Source: CAYRGQ01 sp964444885 (GTDB lineage Bacteria > Bacteroidota > Bacteroidia > Sphingobacteriales > Sphingobacteriaceae). From it: a stretch of DNA of 41,039 nucleotides. Below the pieces are notes generated by a model. That model was not told where the DNA came from, ran no database searches, and saw only the letters and a list, made by a program, of their open reading frames with translations. The DNA lies in the NCBI GenBank assembly GCA_964444885.1, contig CAYUIZ010000015.1:1-41039 (forward strand). Reading direction: 5' to 3'. The translations under genes were made by a program, and so were the position numbers. Below are positions 16,442 to 24,440 of the stretch, piece by piece (the first letter of the stretch is position 1; each line of letters starts with the position of its first letter).

Positions 16442-17107
16442 TTATCCCAACCCCTGCACGCAGATGACGAATTCGCCCTTTACCGGATGGTTTTCGTAGT
16501 AGGTTTTTATCGTCGCCAGCGAGCCGCGGACGGTTTCTTCGTACACCTTGCTGATCTCGCGCGATACACTCGCCGGACGCTCGTCGCCGAGGGTTTCCAT
16601 CAGGTCGGCCAGTGTTTTTAGCAGGCGGTAAGGCGATTCGTAGAACACCATCGTGCGCGTTTCGGCCAACAGCGATTTTAGGCGGGTTTGCCGCCCTTTT
16701 TTGACGGGTAGGAATCCCTCGAAACAAAACCTGTCGGCCGGCAGGCCCGAATTGACCAATGCCGGGACGAATGCCGTAGCGCCCGGCAGGCAGTTGACGG
16801 GGATGCCGTGTTTGACCGCTTCGCGTACCAACAGGAAGCCGGGATCCGAGATGGCGGGCGTGCCGGCATCCGAAATAAGTGCAACGGTCTGGCCTTCCTG
16901 CAGGAAACGGATGATTTCGGCCACCGCTTTGTGCTCATTGTGCTGGTGATGGGCAAACACTTTGTTGCTGATCCCAAAGTGTTTCAGCAGCGGCGCGCTC
17001 GTGCGCGTGTCCTCCGCCAGGATGACGTCAGCCTCCTTGAGTATGCGGATGGCGCGGAAGGTCATGTCTTCGAGGTTGCCGATAGGGGTGGGTACGAGGT
17101 AGAGCAT
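16442..17107 (-). CDS. rsmI: 16S rRNA (cytidine1402-2'-O)-methyltransferase
   Basis: SAM-dependent tetrapyrrole-methylase-fold enzyme that 2'-O-methylates C1402 in the ribosomal P site. The 221 residues begin LYLVPTPIGNLEDMT and contain the family blocks LAEDTRTSAPLLKHF, LISDAGTPAISDPG and VFYESPYRL. The C-terminus ends VKGEFVICVQG, so the protein lacks the extra C-terminal domain of the longer E. coli enzyme. The start is fixed at the ATG at 17107. The open frame continues 56 codons upstream, but that part is only a translated tandem repeat and REP-like DNA. The heptamer repeat reaches into the start codon, so the ribosome-binding region is itself repetitive. Confidence 0.92.
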   Translation of the reverse strand: MLYLVPTPIGNLEDMTFRAIRILKEADVILAEDTRTSAPLLKHFGISNKVFAHHQHNEHKAVAEIIRFLQEGQTVALISDAGTPAISDPGFLLVREAVKHGIPVNCLPGATAFVPALVNSGLPADRFCFEGFLPVKKGRQTRLKSLLAETRTMVFYESPYRLLKTLADLMETLGDERPASVSREISKVYEETVRGSLATIKTYYENHPVKGEFVICVQGLG

Positions 17108-17169
17108 ATTGAGTATTGAGTATTGGGTATTGAGTATTGAGTATTGGGTATTGAGTATTGGGTATTGCG
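17107..17169. repeat. heptanucleotide tandem repeat (TATTGRG)x9
   Basis: Nine consecutive 7-base units on the plus strand: TATTGAG, TATTGAG, TATTGGG, TATTGAG, TATTGAG, TATTGGG, TATTGAG, TATTGGG, TATTGCG, followed by decayed copies to about 17195. The first unit overlaps the rsmI start codon. A higher order of 21 bases (A-A-G pattern) occurs twice. Confidence 0.95.
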
Positions 17170-17206
17170 TAGTTAGTATATAGCGTATTGAGCCTACGTA
17201 AAGGTC

Positions 17207-17361
17207 GTCATTCCGGGCTTGACCCGGAACCTGTGCCTGAATTGCAGCAGCCTCCCTTTTGCTTCGGCTGTCCATTTAGATGCGTTGCCAATACGCCATT
17301 TTCGACAAATAGACAGGCGGCCCAGGAGCAGGTGGCTGCCGTGCCGGGAGTCCGGGGTGAC
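17207..17361. repeat. REP/MITE-like element with imperfect terminal inverted repeats
   Basis: The left end GTCATTCCGG (17207-17216) leads into a palindrome TTCCGGG-CTTGA-CCCGGAA (17211-17229). The right end CCGGGGTGAC (17352-17361) is the reverse complement of the left end at 8 of 10 positions. The plus-strand frame through the left end reads HSGLDPE, the usual tell-tale of a widespread dispersed repeat in bacterial genomes. No coding content. Confidence 0.55.
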
Positions 17362-17450
17362 GTGCTTCGGTAAGGGGTGTGGGTTCGCCCACGAGTGGAA
17401 GGCACGAGTTCACCCGCTTGGTGCGGTTCGTTAAAATCGGGCTGTGCATA

Positions 17451-17495
17451 ACTCGTTAATCGTAATTCGTCAATCCAAAATCGTAAATCCAAATC
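17451..17495. repeat. degenerate AT-rich repeat near serS promoter
   Basis: Loose repetition of AATCGTAA, AATTCGTC, AATCCAAA and AATCGTAAATCC in a row, the third repeat type in this 425-base gap between divergent rsmI and serS. The stretch 17362-17450 between the repeats shows no gene. Confidence 0.5.
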
Positions 17496-17502
17496 ACTAT
17501 AT

Positions 17503-17510
17503 TATCTTTG
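17503..17510 (+). promoter_or_regulatory. -7 promoter element of serS
   Basis: TATCTTTG, an exact TAnnTTTG, 22 bases before the serS ATG. A -33 TTTG is not evident 20 bases upstream, where the AT-rich repeat lies. Confidence 0.5.
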
Positions 17511-17532
17511 TGGCTACAAAATAAACGAAAAT

Positions 17533-18804
17533 ATGTTGCAAGTCCAGTTTATCCGCGAACACATCGATTTAGTCAAAGAGCGCTTGTCCGTTCGGAATTT
17601 CAATGATCCGGGATTGGTCGACGAGATCGTCTCACTCGACGAAAGCCGGCGTAAGGTGCAGGGGGCTTCCGATGCGTTGGCGGCAGAAGCCAATGCGGCA
17701 GCGAAGCAAATTGGGGAACTGATGCGCCAAGGGAAACGGGAGGAGGCCGACGCGATCAAGGCCCAGTCAGGCGGATATAAAGACAAGATCAAAGCGTATG
17801 CTGAGCAACTAAACGAAGTCGATCAGGCCCTGCACCAAGCGTTGGTGCAATTGCCCAACTTGCCGCATTCCTCGGTACCTAATGGCGTGGGGGCAGACGA
17901 CAACGAAGTGGTCTTGGAACACGGGGCACGGCCCTCCCTCCCCGCGCAAGCCTTGCCGCATTGGGAGTTGGCTGCCAAATACGATATTATCGATTTCGAA
18001 CTGGGCGTTAAAATTACCGGGTCGGGCTTCCCGGTTTATAAGGGCAAAGGAGCGCGCTTGCAACGGGCGCTGGTTAACTTTTTCCTCGACCGTGCGCTGG
18101 AAGCAGGATACGCCGAAGTGCAGCCGCCCATCCTCATTAATGAGGCCTCGGGCTTCGGCACGGGACAGCTACCCGATAAAGAAGGACAGATGTACCACGT
18201 CGGGATCGACGACTTGTATCTCATACCCACTGCGGAGGTGCCGGTGACAAACCTCTACCGCGATAGCATTGTCAAGGAATCCGACTTTCCGATTAAAAAT
18301 ACCGCGTACACCCCTTGCTTCCGCCGCGAGGCAGGCTCATACGGCGCGCATGTGCGCGGCCTCAACCGCTTGCACCAGTTTGATAAAGTGGAAGTCGTAC
18401 AAATCGTCCACCCCGAACAGTCGTATGGCGTATTGGAGGAAATGAGTGCCTACGTGCAGTCTTTGCTTCAGGCATTGGAGCTGCCGTATCGCGTGTTGCG
18501 CCTTTGCGGAGGCGATATGGGTTTCACCTCGGCCCTCACCTACGACATGGAGGTGTGGAGCGCGGCCCAGCAACGCTGGCTGGAGGTGTCCTCCGTTTCT
18601 AATTTCGAAACCTACCAAAGCAACCGACTGAAAGTCCGCTTTAAGGGCAGTGATGGCAAAATGCAGCCCCCACACACGCTTAACGGCAGTGCGCTGGCTT
18701 TGCCCCGCATCGTCGCCTCCCTGTTGGAAAATAACCAAACGGATCGGGGAATCCAGGTGCCTGGCGTATTGGTGCCGTATACGGGCTTTGAGTGGATTGA
18801 CTAA
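17533..18804 (+). CDS. serS: seryl-tRNA synthetase
   Basis: Class II synthetase that charges tRNA-Ser (and tRNA-Sec where present). The 423-residue protein has the N-terminal long antiparallel coiled coil that grips the tRNA variable arm (about 1-110, VQFIREHIDLVKERL ... QALHQALVQLPNLPHSSVP) and a catalytic domain with motif 2 (PCFRREAGSYG) and motif 3 near the end (LNGSALALPRIVASLLE). The length is normal and the start ATG is unambiguous. Single gene with its own promoter, divergent from rsmI. No terminator with a U-run was seen after it. Confidence 0.97.
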   Translation: MLQVQFIREHIDLVKERLSVRNFNDPGLVDEIVSLDESRRKVQGASDALAAEANAAAKQIGELMRQGKREEADAIKAQSGGYKDKIKAYAEQLNEVDQALHQALVQLPNLPHSSVPNGVGADDNEVVLEHGARPSLPAQALPHWELAAKYDIIDFELGVKITGSGFPVYKGKGARLQRALVNFFLDRALEAGYAEVQPPILINEASGFGTGQLPDKEGQMYHVGIDDLYLIPTAEVPVTNLYRDSIVKESDFPIKNTAYTPCFRREAGSYGAHVRGLNRLHQFDKVEVVQIVHPEQSYGVLEEMSAYVQSLLQALELPYRVLRLCGGDMGFTSALTYDMEVWSAAQQRWLEVSSVSNFETYQSNRLKVRFKGSDGKMQPPHTLNGSALALPRIVASLLENNQTDRGIQVPGVLVPYTGFEWID

Positions 18805-19330
18805 AACCACCGCTGTTTGGCCCTGCTCCTGCGTACTCGGATGCGGCAATTGCCAGACCCGGTTCACCGGTACGCCAGCCGTCGCGCCGTGAATTCGACC
18901 TGCGTAAAAGCGAGCTATTTGTCTTTTTCCGAGCACCGTTCTCCCTGTATCGCGGCTGGAAATCGCGAGGACGAGTCCGGACGGTGGAATGGAAATCCGG
19001 TCATTTCCCAACGATTTTCCGACGCCAAGCGTGATGGCTACGGGGATAAACCCTTGGGCGGAGCCGGAAGAATGACCGATATGCCTGCATCTTTCATTTC
19101 CGGTAAGCGCTTTTGTAACAATCTACACTCACCAATTAAGGTAGGCTTCTTCAGGCTGAGGCCCTATTCAATGCAAATCAACATTCACTAATAAGATGCT
19201 GGTTTTTAGTTTGTTATGCTGTGTTCTGGCACTTGCGATTTTCTTTGCAACTAAGTTAAAATTTTGTTTCAATTCAGCTAGTCGAGATGGCGGGTAAGTT
19301 AATCTATTCGCTTTGGCCGCATCTTTTTTG
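18805..19330. other. long non-coding gap downstream of serS
   Basis: Part of the 747-base gap between serS and susC. Short open frames here have no family resemblance and no initiation context. The section around 18960-19100 is GC-rich with several small inverted repeats (for example GGAC-GA-GTCC at 18969-18978) and could be structured RNA, but I could not match it to a known RNA family. Confidence 0.4.
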
Positions 19331-19362
19331 TTTGGGATTTAAAGTAAGATGGACTATCTTTG
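19331..19362 (+). promoter_or_regulatory. susC promoter, full -33/-7 match
   Basis: TTTG at 19331-19334 and TATCTTTG at 19355-19362 are separated by 20 bases, the best Bacteroidota promoter in the window. The predicted transcription start is near 19368, which gives susC a leader of about 184 bases. Confidence 0.75.
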
Positions 19363-19367
19363 CGAAG

Positions 19368-19551
19368 CGAAACAAACTCGCGTAACATTTAGCGGATAGC
19401 GTGCTGTTTTGACGAGCTTGGTGGCGGTAAAGCCACCTAAACTAACCGCAGCATAAGCGACGCATGTAACCTGAAGTTTTTACGGCATACGAAGGACGTC
19501 TTGCCAGTTTCCCTTTTTTGCAAATGTTTAACCAACCAAATCAATGAACAC
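19368..19551 (+). promoter_or_regulatory. long 5' leader of susC
   Basis: Predicted untranslated leader with a hairpin GGTGGC-GGTAAA-GCCACC (19420-19437) and a U-rich section before the ATG (CCCTTTTTTGC). Long leaders on susC genes in this phylum are sometimes targets of antisense or trans-acting RNA. No such RNA can be assigned here. Confidence 0.4.
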
Positions 19552-22500
19552 ATGAAAAGAAAATTACGCTTTTTTTTCTTAGCCATGCTATCGGCTTTAC
19601 TCATAAGCCCGGCTATTGCCCAAGAGCGAACGATTAGCGGGCGGGTTACGTCTGCTGTTGACCAATCGCCTATGGGTGGCGTGTCGGTGTTGGTGCAGGG
19701 CACCAACCGAGCGACGCAAACGAACGATGCGGGTAACTTCAGCATCACCGCCAGCACCGGAGAAACACTCGTTTTCCGCGCAATCGGCTTTGCCGAGCAA
19801 ACGGCCACGATTGGCTCTTCGGCCACCGTTACTGTCGTGCTGCAACCACAAATGCAGGATATTGACGAAGTAGTGGTCGTGGGTTACGGCTCTGTTTCAA
19901 AAGCTGACTTTACCGGTTCGGCAGTGACTATTGGAGCCCAAGACATCGACAGACGTCCGATTTCCAACGTCATGAGTGCCTTGCAGGGCTCCGGTCCGGG
20001 TATCCAAGCCACTACGCCTACGGGTTCTCCAGGCGCTTCGCCTACTTTCCGTATTCGGGGTATCGGCTCGTATTCGGCCGCAAGCGACCCCCTGATCATT
20101 GTTGACGGCGCTGAGTTTACCGGCGGTACAGCGAACTTAAACCCCGCGGATATCGAAACGATTACCGTGCTGAAGGACGCTGCGACGATCTCAATGTACG
20201 GATCGCGTGGTGCCAACGGCGTAGTCATGATTACGACCAAAAGAGGGGATCGGGAAAGAACCCGCCTTGATGTGCAAGTCCAGTTGGGCGCCAATGAGAA
20301 CATGATGCCACGCTATGATGTCGTCAGCCCCGGCGAGTACTATGAATTGATGTGGGAGGCTTATAAGAACAGCCTGATATTCGGCAATCAATCCGTACCT
20401 GGGGACATCGCCGCGCAATTGGCGTCGGGTACTATGCCACGGAATGCTGCCGGACTGCAGACCTACGACGGGATTCCGTATCAGGATATCGTTCAGTATC
20501 TGGGGAATTACAACGCGTTTAACGTGCCAAATGACCAGCTGGTTTCGACCGACGGTAGGCTTAATCCCAATGCAAGTTTGCTGTATGCTGACGACCTGGA
20601 CTGGGAAGGGCAATCATCCCGCCGGGGCAAGCGTAATGAATACGGACTATCCTACTCGTCCGGATTCGGCAAGTCTGATCTCTTTGTGTCCCTCAATTAT
20701 CTCGACGAGCAAGGATGGGCGCTTAATTCTGACTTTGAAACCATCCGTGCCCGCGTTAACCTGAACACCGAGGTGCGCGACTGGTTTAGGACTGGCATCA
20801 ACGTCAATGCCAACGCGAACCAATATAGCAACAACAGTTTCGGAACGGGCATCGTCAATCCGTTTTACTTTGCACGCCAAATGGGCCCGATCTACCCTGT
20901 ACACGTGCACGACCCCGTGACTGGGGAGTTTATTTTGGACGATCAAGGGAATCGCATCTATGATATCGGCGACCTCTCTGCTCAGTTTGGCTTGTCCCGC
21001 CCGTTTAACAGTGGCCGGCACGCTATCGCCGAAAACCTCTGGAACCTGGATACGTACACGCGTGACTTCATAGGCGCTCGTGGATATGTCGAGTTGGATA
21101 TCCTGCCTTGGATGACCTTCCACAGCACCCTTGCCGTCGATTTGCGCAACCAGCGCGAAGAGGCCTACCAGAACACGGTAGTGGGAGACGGCGCACCCGC
21201 CGGACGGTATAGCCAAGCGTGGAACAGACGGATGCAATGGACGTTCTACCAGTATTTAAACCTGAATAAATCCTTTGGCTTACACAACCTTACCGGTACG
21301 TTGGGCCACGAATCAGTTAACTATAAGAACGAGAACATCTCGGGTCTGCGCCAAGGCGAAGGTTTCCAGAACTTTTACACCTTCACCAACTTTACGGATA
21401 TCAACTCATTGACCTCGGGGTTAGGCGAGTATGCCATGGAGAGTTATTTCGCCCGGGCCAACTATGATTACAACCATACCTACTATCTGAGCGGTTCGGT
21501 CCGCTACGATGGAGACTCAAAAATGCCGCAATTAAACAGGTGGTCCACCTTCTGGTCAGTGGGTGCTGCTTGGCGGATAGAAAACGAAGCATTCTTTGAC
21601 GTACCATGGGTAAATGCCCTGAAACTGCGGGCGTCATACGGCCGGTTGGGTAACAACAACTTCGGTACGGCCAATGGTGACTTTTATCCATACCAGCCCG
21701 GCTACGGCATTGGTGTTAATAACGTTGGGTTTCCCGGCACCACGCTTTCCGCATTGGGTAGTCCCGACTTGCGTTGGGAAGGCCAGAAGCCACTGGATCT
21801 CGGTCTCGAATTCGCATTGTTCAACAGCCGTTTGACCGGTCAATTCGAGTATTACCACCGCACCAGTGACGGCCTGTTGTTCTCCGTGCCGCAGCCGTAC
21901 CACAACGGTGCGACCACAGGCGGTGCATTCACCATCCGGCGCAACGTGGGCGACATGCTCAACTCTGGTATCGAGCTGTCACTGACGGGGGGTATCATCC
22001 GTAAAGCGGACTTCAACTGGGACCTGACCCTGAATGTGACCACCCTGCGCAATGAGATTCTGGTCATGCCAGAGGAGACTCCGTTTATCGTCTCGTCGCC
22101 TTACAGAAGAGAAGCGGGTTACTCGATCTACGAATATTACACGCGCGAGTTCTACGGCGTGGATCCCGACGACGGACGCGTCATGTATCGCAACGTGGTA
22201 GCGGATGCTAACATGGAAAGCCCATCAATCCGGATTATCGACCATGGGGGAGGGCGTGTTGACACAGTCACCTACGACCATAACCTGGCGCGCCAAGACT
22301 GGTTGGGCAAGCAAGGCCTACCAGACGCCTACGGCAGTATCATTAACCGGTTTAGCTACAAAAACTTTGATTTTGGGTTTGTGCTTGCCTATAGTTTGGG
22401 CGGATACGTCACCGACGGCCCTTATTCAGGCTTCATGAGCTCCGGACCGTCTAACGGAAGCAACCTGCACCGCGACTTGCTGAAAGGCTGGCGCTCGCCA

Positions 22501-22809
22501 GGAGACGTGACGGACATCCCGCGGATGGACCTCAATCAAACCGCTCCTTTCGGTGCTACGTCCTCGCGCTGGTTGACGAGTGCAAGCTATCTCGGCATTA
22601 GCACGATTAATTTTGCATACCGTATACCCGAAGCGGTTTCCGCCCGGGCCTATCTGACACGGGCCAGAGTGTTTGTGAGCGCTGAGAACCTGCATTATTG
22701 GACTGCCCGCAAAGGGTTGAACTCCATGACGAACATCTCCGGCGCTTCAGCTACAACCAGCTACAGCCCAGCACGGACAATTAACATCGGTATTAACTTT
22801 GGCTTATAA
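19552..22809 (+). CDS. SusC/RagA-family TonB-dependent outer-membrane receptor
   Basis: The 1085-residue outer-membrane beta-barrel of a SusCD importer. A signal peptide (1-23, ends AIA) is followed by a carboxypeptidase-D-like sandwich (about 26-100), the EVVVVGYG motif (106-113), the plug domain (about 118-225, with SVSKADFTGSAVT and LKDAATISMYGSRGANGV) and the 22-strand barrel, ending INIGINFGL. There is no N-terminal STN signalling domain, so it is not a transducer to an anti-sigma factor of the FecR type. I start at the ATG at 19552, which begins the signal peptide; no ATG occurs in the open frame before it. The SusD partner follows after 11 bases. The substrate cannot be told from sequence alone. 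Confidence 0.95.
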   Translation: MKRKLRFFFLAMLSALLISPAIAQERTISGRVTSAVDQSPMGGVSVLVQGTNRATQTNDAGNFSITASTGETLVFRAIGFAEQTATIGSSATVTVVLQPQMQDIDEVVVVGYGSVSKADFTGSAVTIGAQDIDRRPISNVMSALQGSGPGIQATTPTGSPGASPTFRIRGIGSYSAASDPLIIVDGAEFTGGTANLNPADIETITVLKDAATISMYGSRGANGVVMITTKRGDRERTRLDVQVQLGANENMMPRYDVVSPGEYYELMWEAYKNSLIFGNQSVPGDIAAQLASGTMPRNAAGLQTYDGIPYQDIVQYLGNYNAFNVPNDQLVSTDGRLNPNASLLYADDLDWEGQSSRRGKRNEYGLSYSSGFGKSDLFVSLNYLDEQGWALNSDFETIRARVNLNTEVRDWFRTGINVNANANQYSNNSFGTGIVNPFYFARQMGPIYPVHVHDPVTGEFILDDQGNRIYDIGDLSAQFGLSRPFNSGRHAIAENLWNLDTYTRDFIGARGYVELDILPWMTFHSTLAVDLRNQREEAYQNTVVGDGAPAGRYSQAWNRRMQWTFYQYLNLNKSFGLHNLTGTLGHESVNYKNENISGLRQGEGFQNFYTFTNFTDINSLTSGLGEYAMESYFARANYDYNHTYYLSGSVRYDGDSKMPQLNRWSTFWSVGAAWRIENEAFFDVPWVNALKLRASYGRLGNNNFGTANGDFYPYQPGYGIGVNNVGFPGTTLSALGSPDLRWEGQKPLDLGLEFALFNSRLTGQFEYYHRTSDGLLFSVPQPYHNGATTGGAFTIRRNVGDMLNSGIELSLTGGIIRKADFNWDLTLNVTTLRNEILVMPEETPFIVSSPYRREAGYSIYEYYTREFYGVDPDDGRVMYRNVVADANMESPSIRIIDHGGGRVDTVTYDHNLARQDWLGKQGLPDAYGSIINRFSYKNFDFGFVLAYSLGGYVTDGPYSGFMSSGPSNGSNLHRDLLKGWRSPGDVTDIPRMDLNQTAPFGATSSRWLTSASYLGISTINFAYRIPEAVSARAYLTRARVFVSAENLHYWTARKGLNSMTNISGASATTSYSPARTINIGINFGL

Positions 22810-22820
22810 TTGGCAGAAAG

Positions 22821-24320
22821 ATGAATTTATTGAATATCAATATCAGAAGAACCAGTCTAGTCGCAGTACTCTCCTTGGGGCTGGCGATGACTGGATGCAA
22901 AAGTGATTTTTTGGAGAAAGTGCCCATGACTGTGGTCTCTCCCGAAACAGTTTTTGCGACCACCGATAATGCCTACGCGGCGATCAACGGCCTTCACCGG
23001 CGCCTGTACAGCCAATGGTTTAGCAGCCAGGCGATGGGTGGAATTAGTGGCAACATGATCTCCATAGATGCCTTAGGCGAAGACATGGTGATGACGGCCC
23101 AGGGAAACGGTTGGTTTATCGGGGATTATCGTTGGCTGAGCCATCGTACCGAAAACAACGTGATCCTTCGGAATAATTACGGTTTTTTCTATTCGTTTAT
23201 TGGCAACGCCAACCAAATCATCGTAAGTATCGATGCCGCGGACGGGCCGGAAGCCGACAAGAACTTTTTGAAAGCACAAGCCTTGTCATATCGGGCCTGG
23301 GCCTACTTCAACTTGGTCCAAATGTTCGGCAAGCGGTACAACGCCGGTGGCGATAACTCGTCAATGGGCATGTCGCTCATCACCGAGCCTAATGATACGC
23401 CGGTAGAAAGAAGTTCGGTCGCCGAAACGTATGCACAGATTAACAGTGATCTCGATGAGGCGATCTCGTTGTTCGCGAGTGCCGTGGAACGCCCGCACAA
23501 GTCGCATTTGAATGTCAATGTGGCTAAGGGATTAAAAGCCCGCGTAGCATTGACGCAGGAGAATTTTCCAGTAGCCGCGCAAATGGCGCGCGAGGCGCGT
23601 CAAGGGTATGCGCTGATGGATAACGAGACGTATATGGCCGGGTTCTCGGATCTCGGCAATCGGGAATGGATTTGGGGTATCGAGCACCGCGAAGATCAGC
23701 CGACTTACTTTTACTCGTTCTTCGCCTATCTGGGCAACTTCAGCTCCACCAATACGCGTGGCAACCCGAAAGCGATTAGCTCCCTGCTCTACGATCAGAT
23801 CACCGATACGGACGTGCGCAAGCAATTATGGGATCCCACAGGCGAAGACCTGGATTTCCCCGTTGTGGCTAACGGCATTCGGTTTCCCTACATGAACCGC
23901 AAGTTTATGCTGGATAACCCAGGCAACAGTAATGGCGACTTGGCGATCATGCGCGCTGGAGAGATGTACCTTGTCGAGGCGGAAGCGTTGGCAAGGCAGG
24001 GTGGACAGGATGCTGCGGCAGCCGACGTGTTGTACGAGTTTGCGGTAAACCGCGATTCCGAATACACACGGTCTACGAACACGGGACAAGCGTTAGTGGA
24101 TGAGATTTTGGTTCAGCGCCGTGTGGAGCTGTGGGGCGAAGGCTTCCGCTACTACGATTTGAAGCGCTTGAACCAGCCACTCGACCGGACGGGTGCCAAC
24201 CATATTGGTAGCCTCGCCGTAGTCTTCGAAGTGCCTGCAGGGGATATTTCCTGGGAGTTTCTGATTCCCCGGGCAGAGCTCGACTACACAATGGGTATAG
24301 TGAAGCAAAACCCGCTTTAA
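22821..24320 (+). CDS. SusD/RagB-family nutrient-binding lipoprotein
   Basis: Surface lipoprotein that forms the lid over the SusC barrel and binds the imported ligand. The 499-residue protein has a signal peptide with lipobox AMTGC (Cys26, processed by LspA and Lnt), the typical early SusD block (FLEKVPMTVVSPETVFATTDNA), TPR-like helices (AQALSYRAWAYFNLVQMFGK) and the C-terminal block RRVELWGEGFRYYDLKRLN. The length is usual. It lies 11 bases after susC, in the same operon. No glycoside hydrolase, peptidase, sulfatase or regulator follows, so this is a SusCD pair without an attached degradative locus in view. Confidence 0.95.
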   Translation: MNLLNINIRRTSLVAVLSLGLAMTGCKSDFLEKVPMTVVSPETVFATTDNAYAAINGLHRRLYSQWFSSQAMGGISGNMISIDALGEDMVMTAQGNGWFIGDYRWLSHRTENNVILRNNYGFFYSFIGNANQIIVSIDAADGPEADKNFLKAQALSYRAWAYFNLVQMFGKRYNAGGDNSSMGMSLITEPNDTPVERSSVAETYAQINSDLDEAISLFASAVERPHKSHLNVNVAKGLKARVALTQENFPVAAQMAREARQGYALMDNETYMAGFSDLGNREWIWGIEHREDQPTYFYSFFAYLGNFSSTNTRGNPKAISSLLYDQITDTDVRKQLWDPTGEDLDFPVVANGIRFPYMNRKFMLDNPGNSNGDLAIMRAGEMYLVEAEALARQGGQDAAAADVLYEFAVNRDSEYTRSTNTGQALVDEILVQRRVELWGEGFRYYDLKRLNQPLDRTGANHIGSLAVVFEVPAGDISWEFLIPRAELDYTMGIVKQNPL

Positions 24321-24374
24321 GGATTTTTCCCTCCTGCCGTCTCGAGCCAATTTTATGTTGGTACGGTGTATGGC

Positions 24375-24414
24375 AAAAAAAAGCTGTTTCCTCGTTGGAA
24401 ACAGCTTTTTTTTT
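24375..24414. terminator. bidirectional terminator between susD and the methyltransferase
   Basis: Perfect stem GCTGTTTCC / GGAAACAGC (24383-24391 and 24397-24405, loop TCGTT), extended by an 8-base A-run on the left and a 9-base T-run on the right. It ends both convergent operons. Confidence 0.92.
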
Positions 24415-24440
24415 GGCACCAGTGTCAGCCGATTGATCGT

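Noticed and set aside
16389..16727. N-terminal extension of the PH/SHOCT protein
   Set aside because: It overlaps the conserved rsmI C-terminal coding sequence in another frame and has no domain; the ATG at 16388 is a natural start.
17108..17275. N-terminal extension of rsmI (56 extra residues)
   Set aside because: It is only translated heptamer repeat (QYSILNT-like) and REP-like DNA; the conserved family start LYLVPTPIGNL follows the ATG at 17107.
18337..19011. Minus-strand frame of 224 codons opposite the 3' end of serS
   Set aside because: It is antisense to conserved serS motif 2 and 3 coding sequence and shows no recognisable protein features.
18960..19110. Possible cobalamin riboswitch: GGTGGAATGGAAATCC and GAGCCGGAAGA...GCCTGC resemble parts of the B12 box region
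   Set aside because: The conserved core GCCACTG and the full AGxCAGGAxACCTGCC box are missing, and the stretch lies upstream of the susC promoter at 19331-19362, so it would not be in the susC mRNA. A covariance search (Rfam RF00174) would decide.
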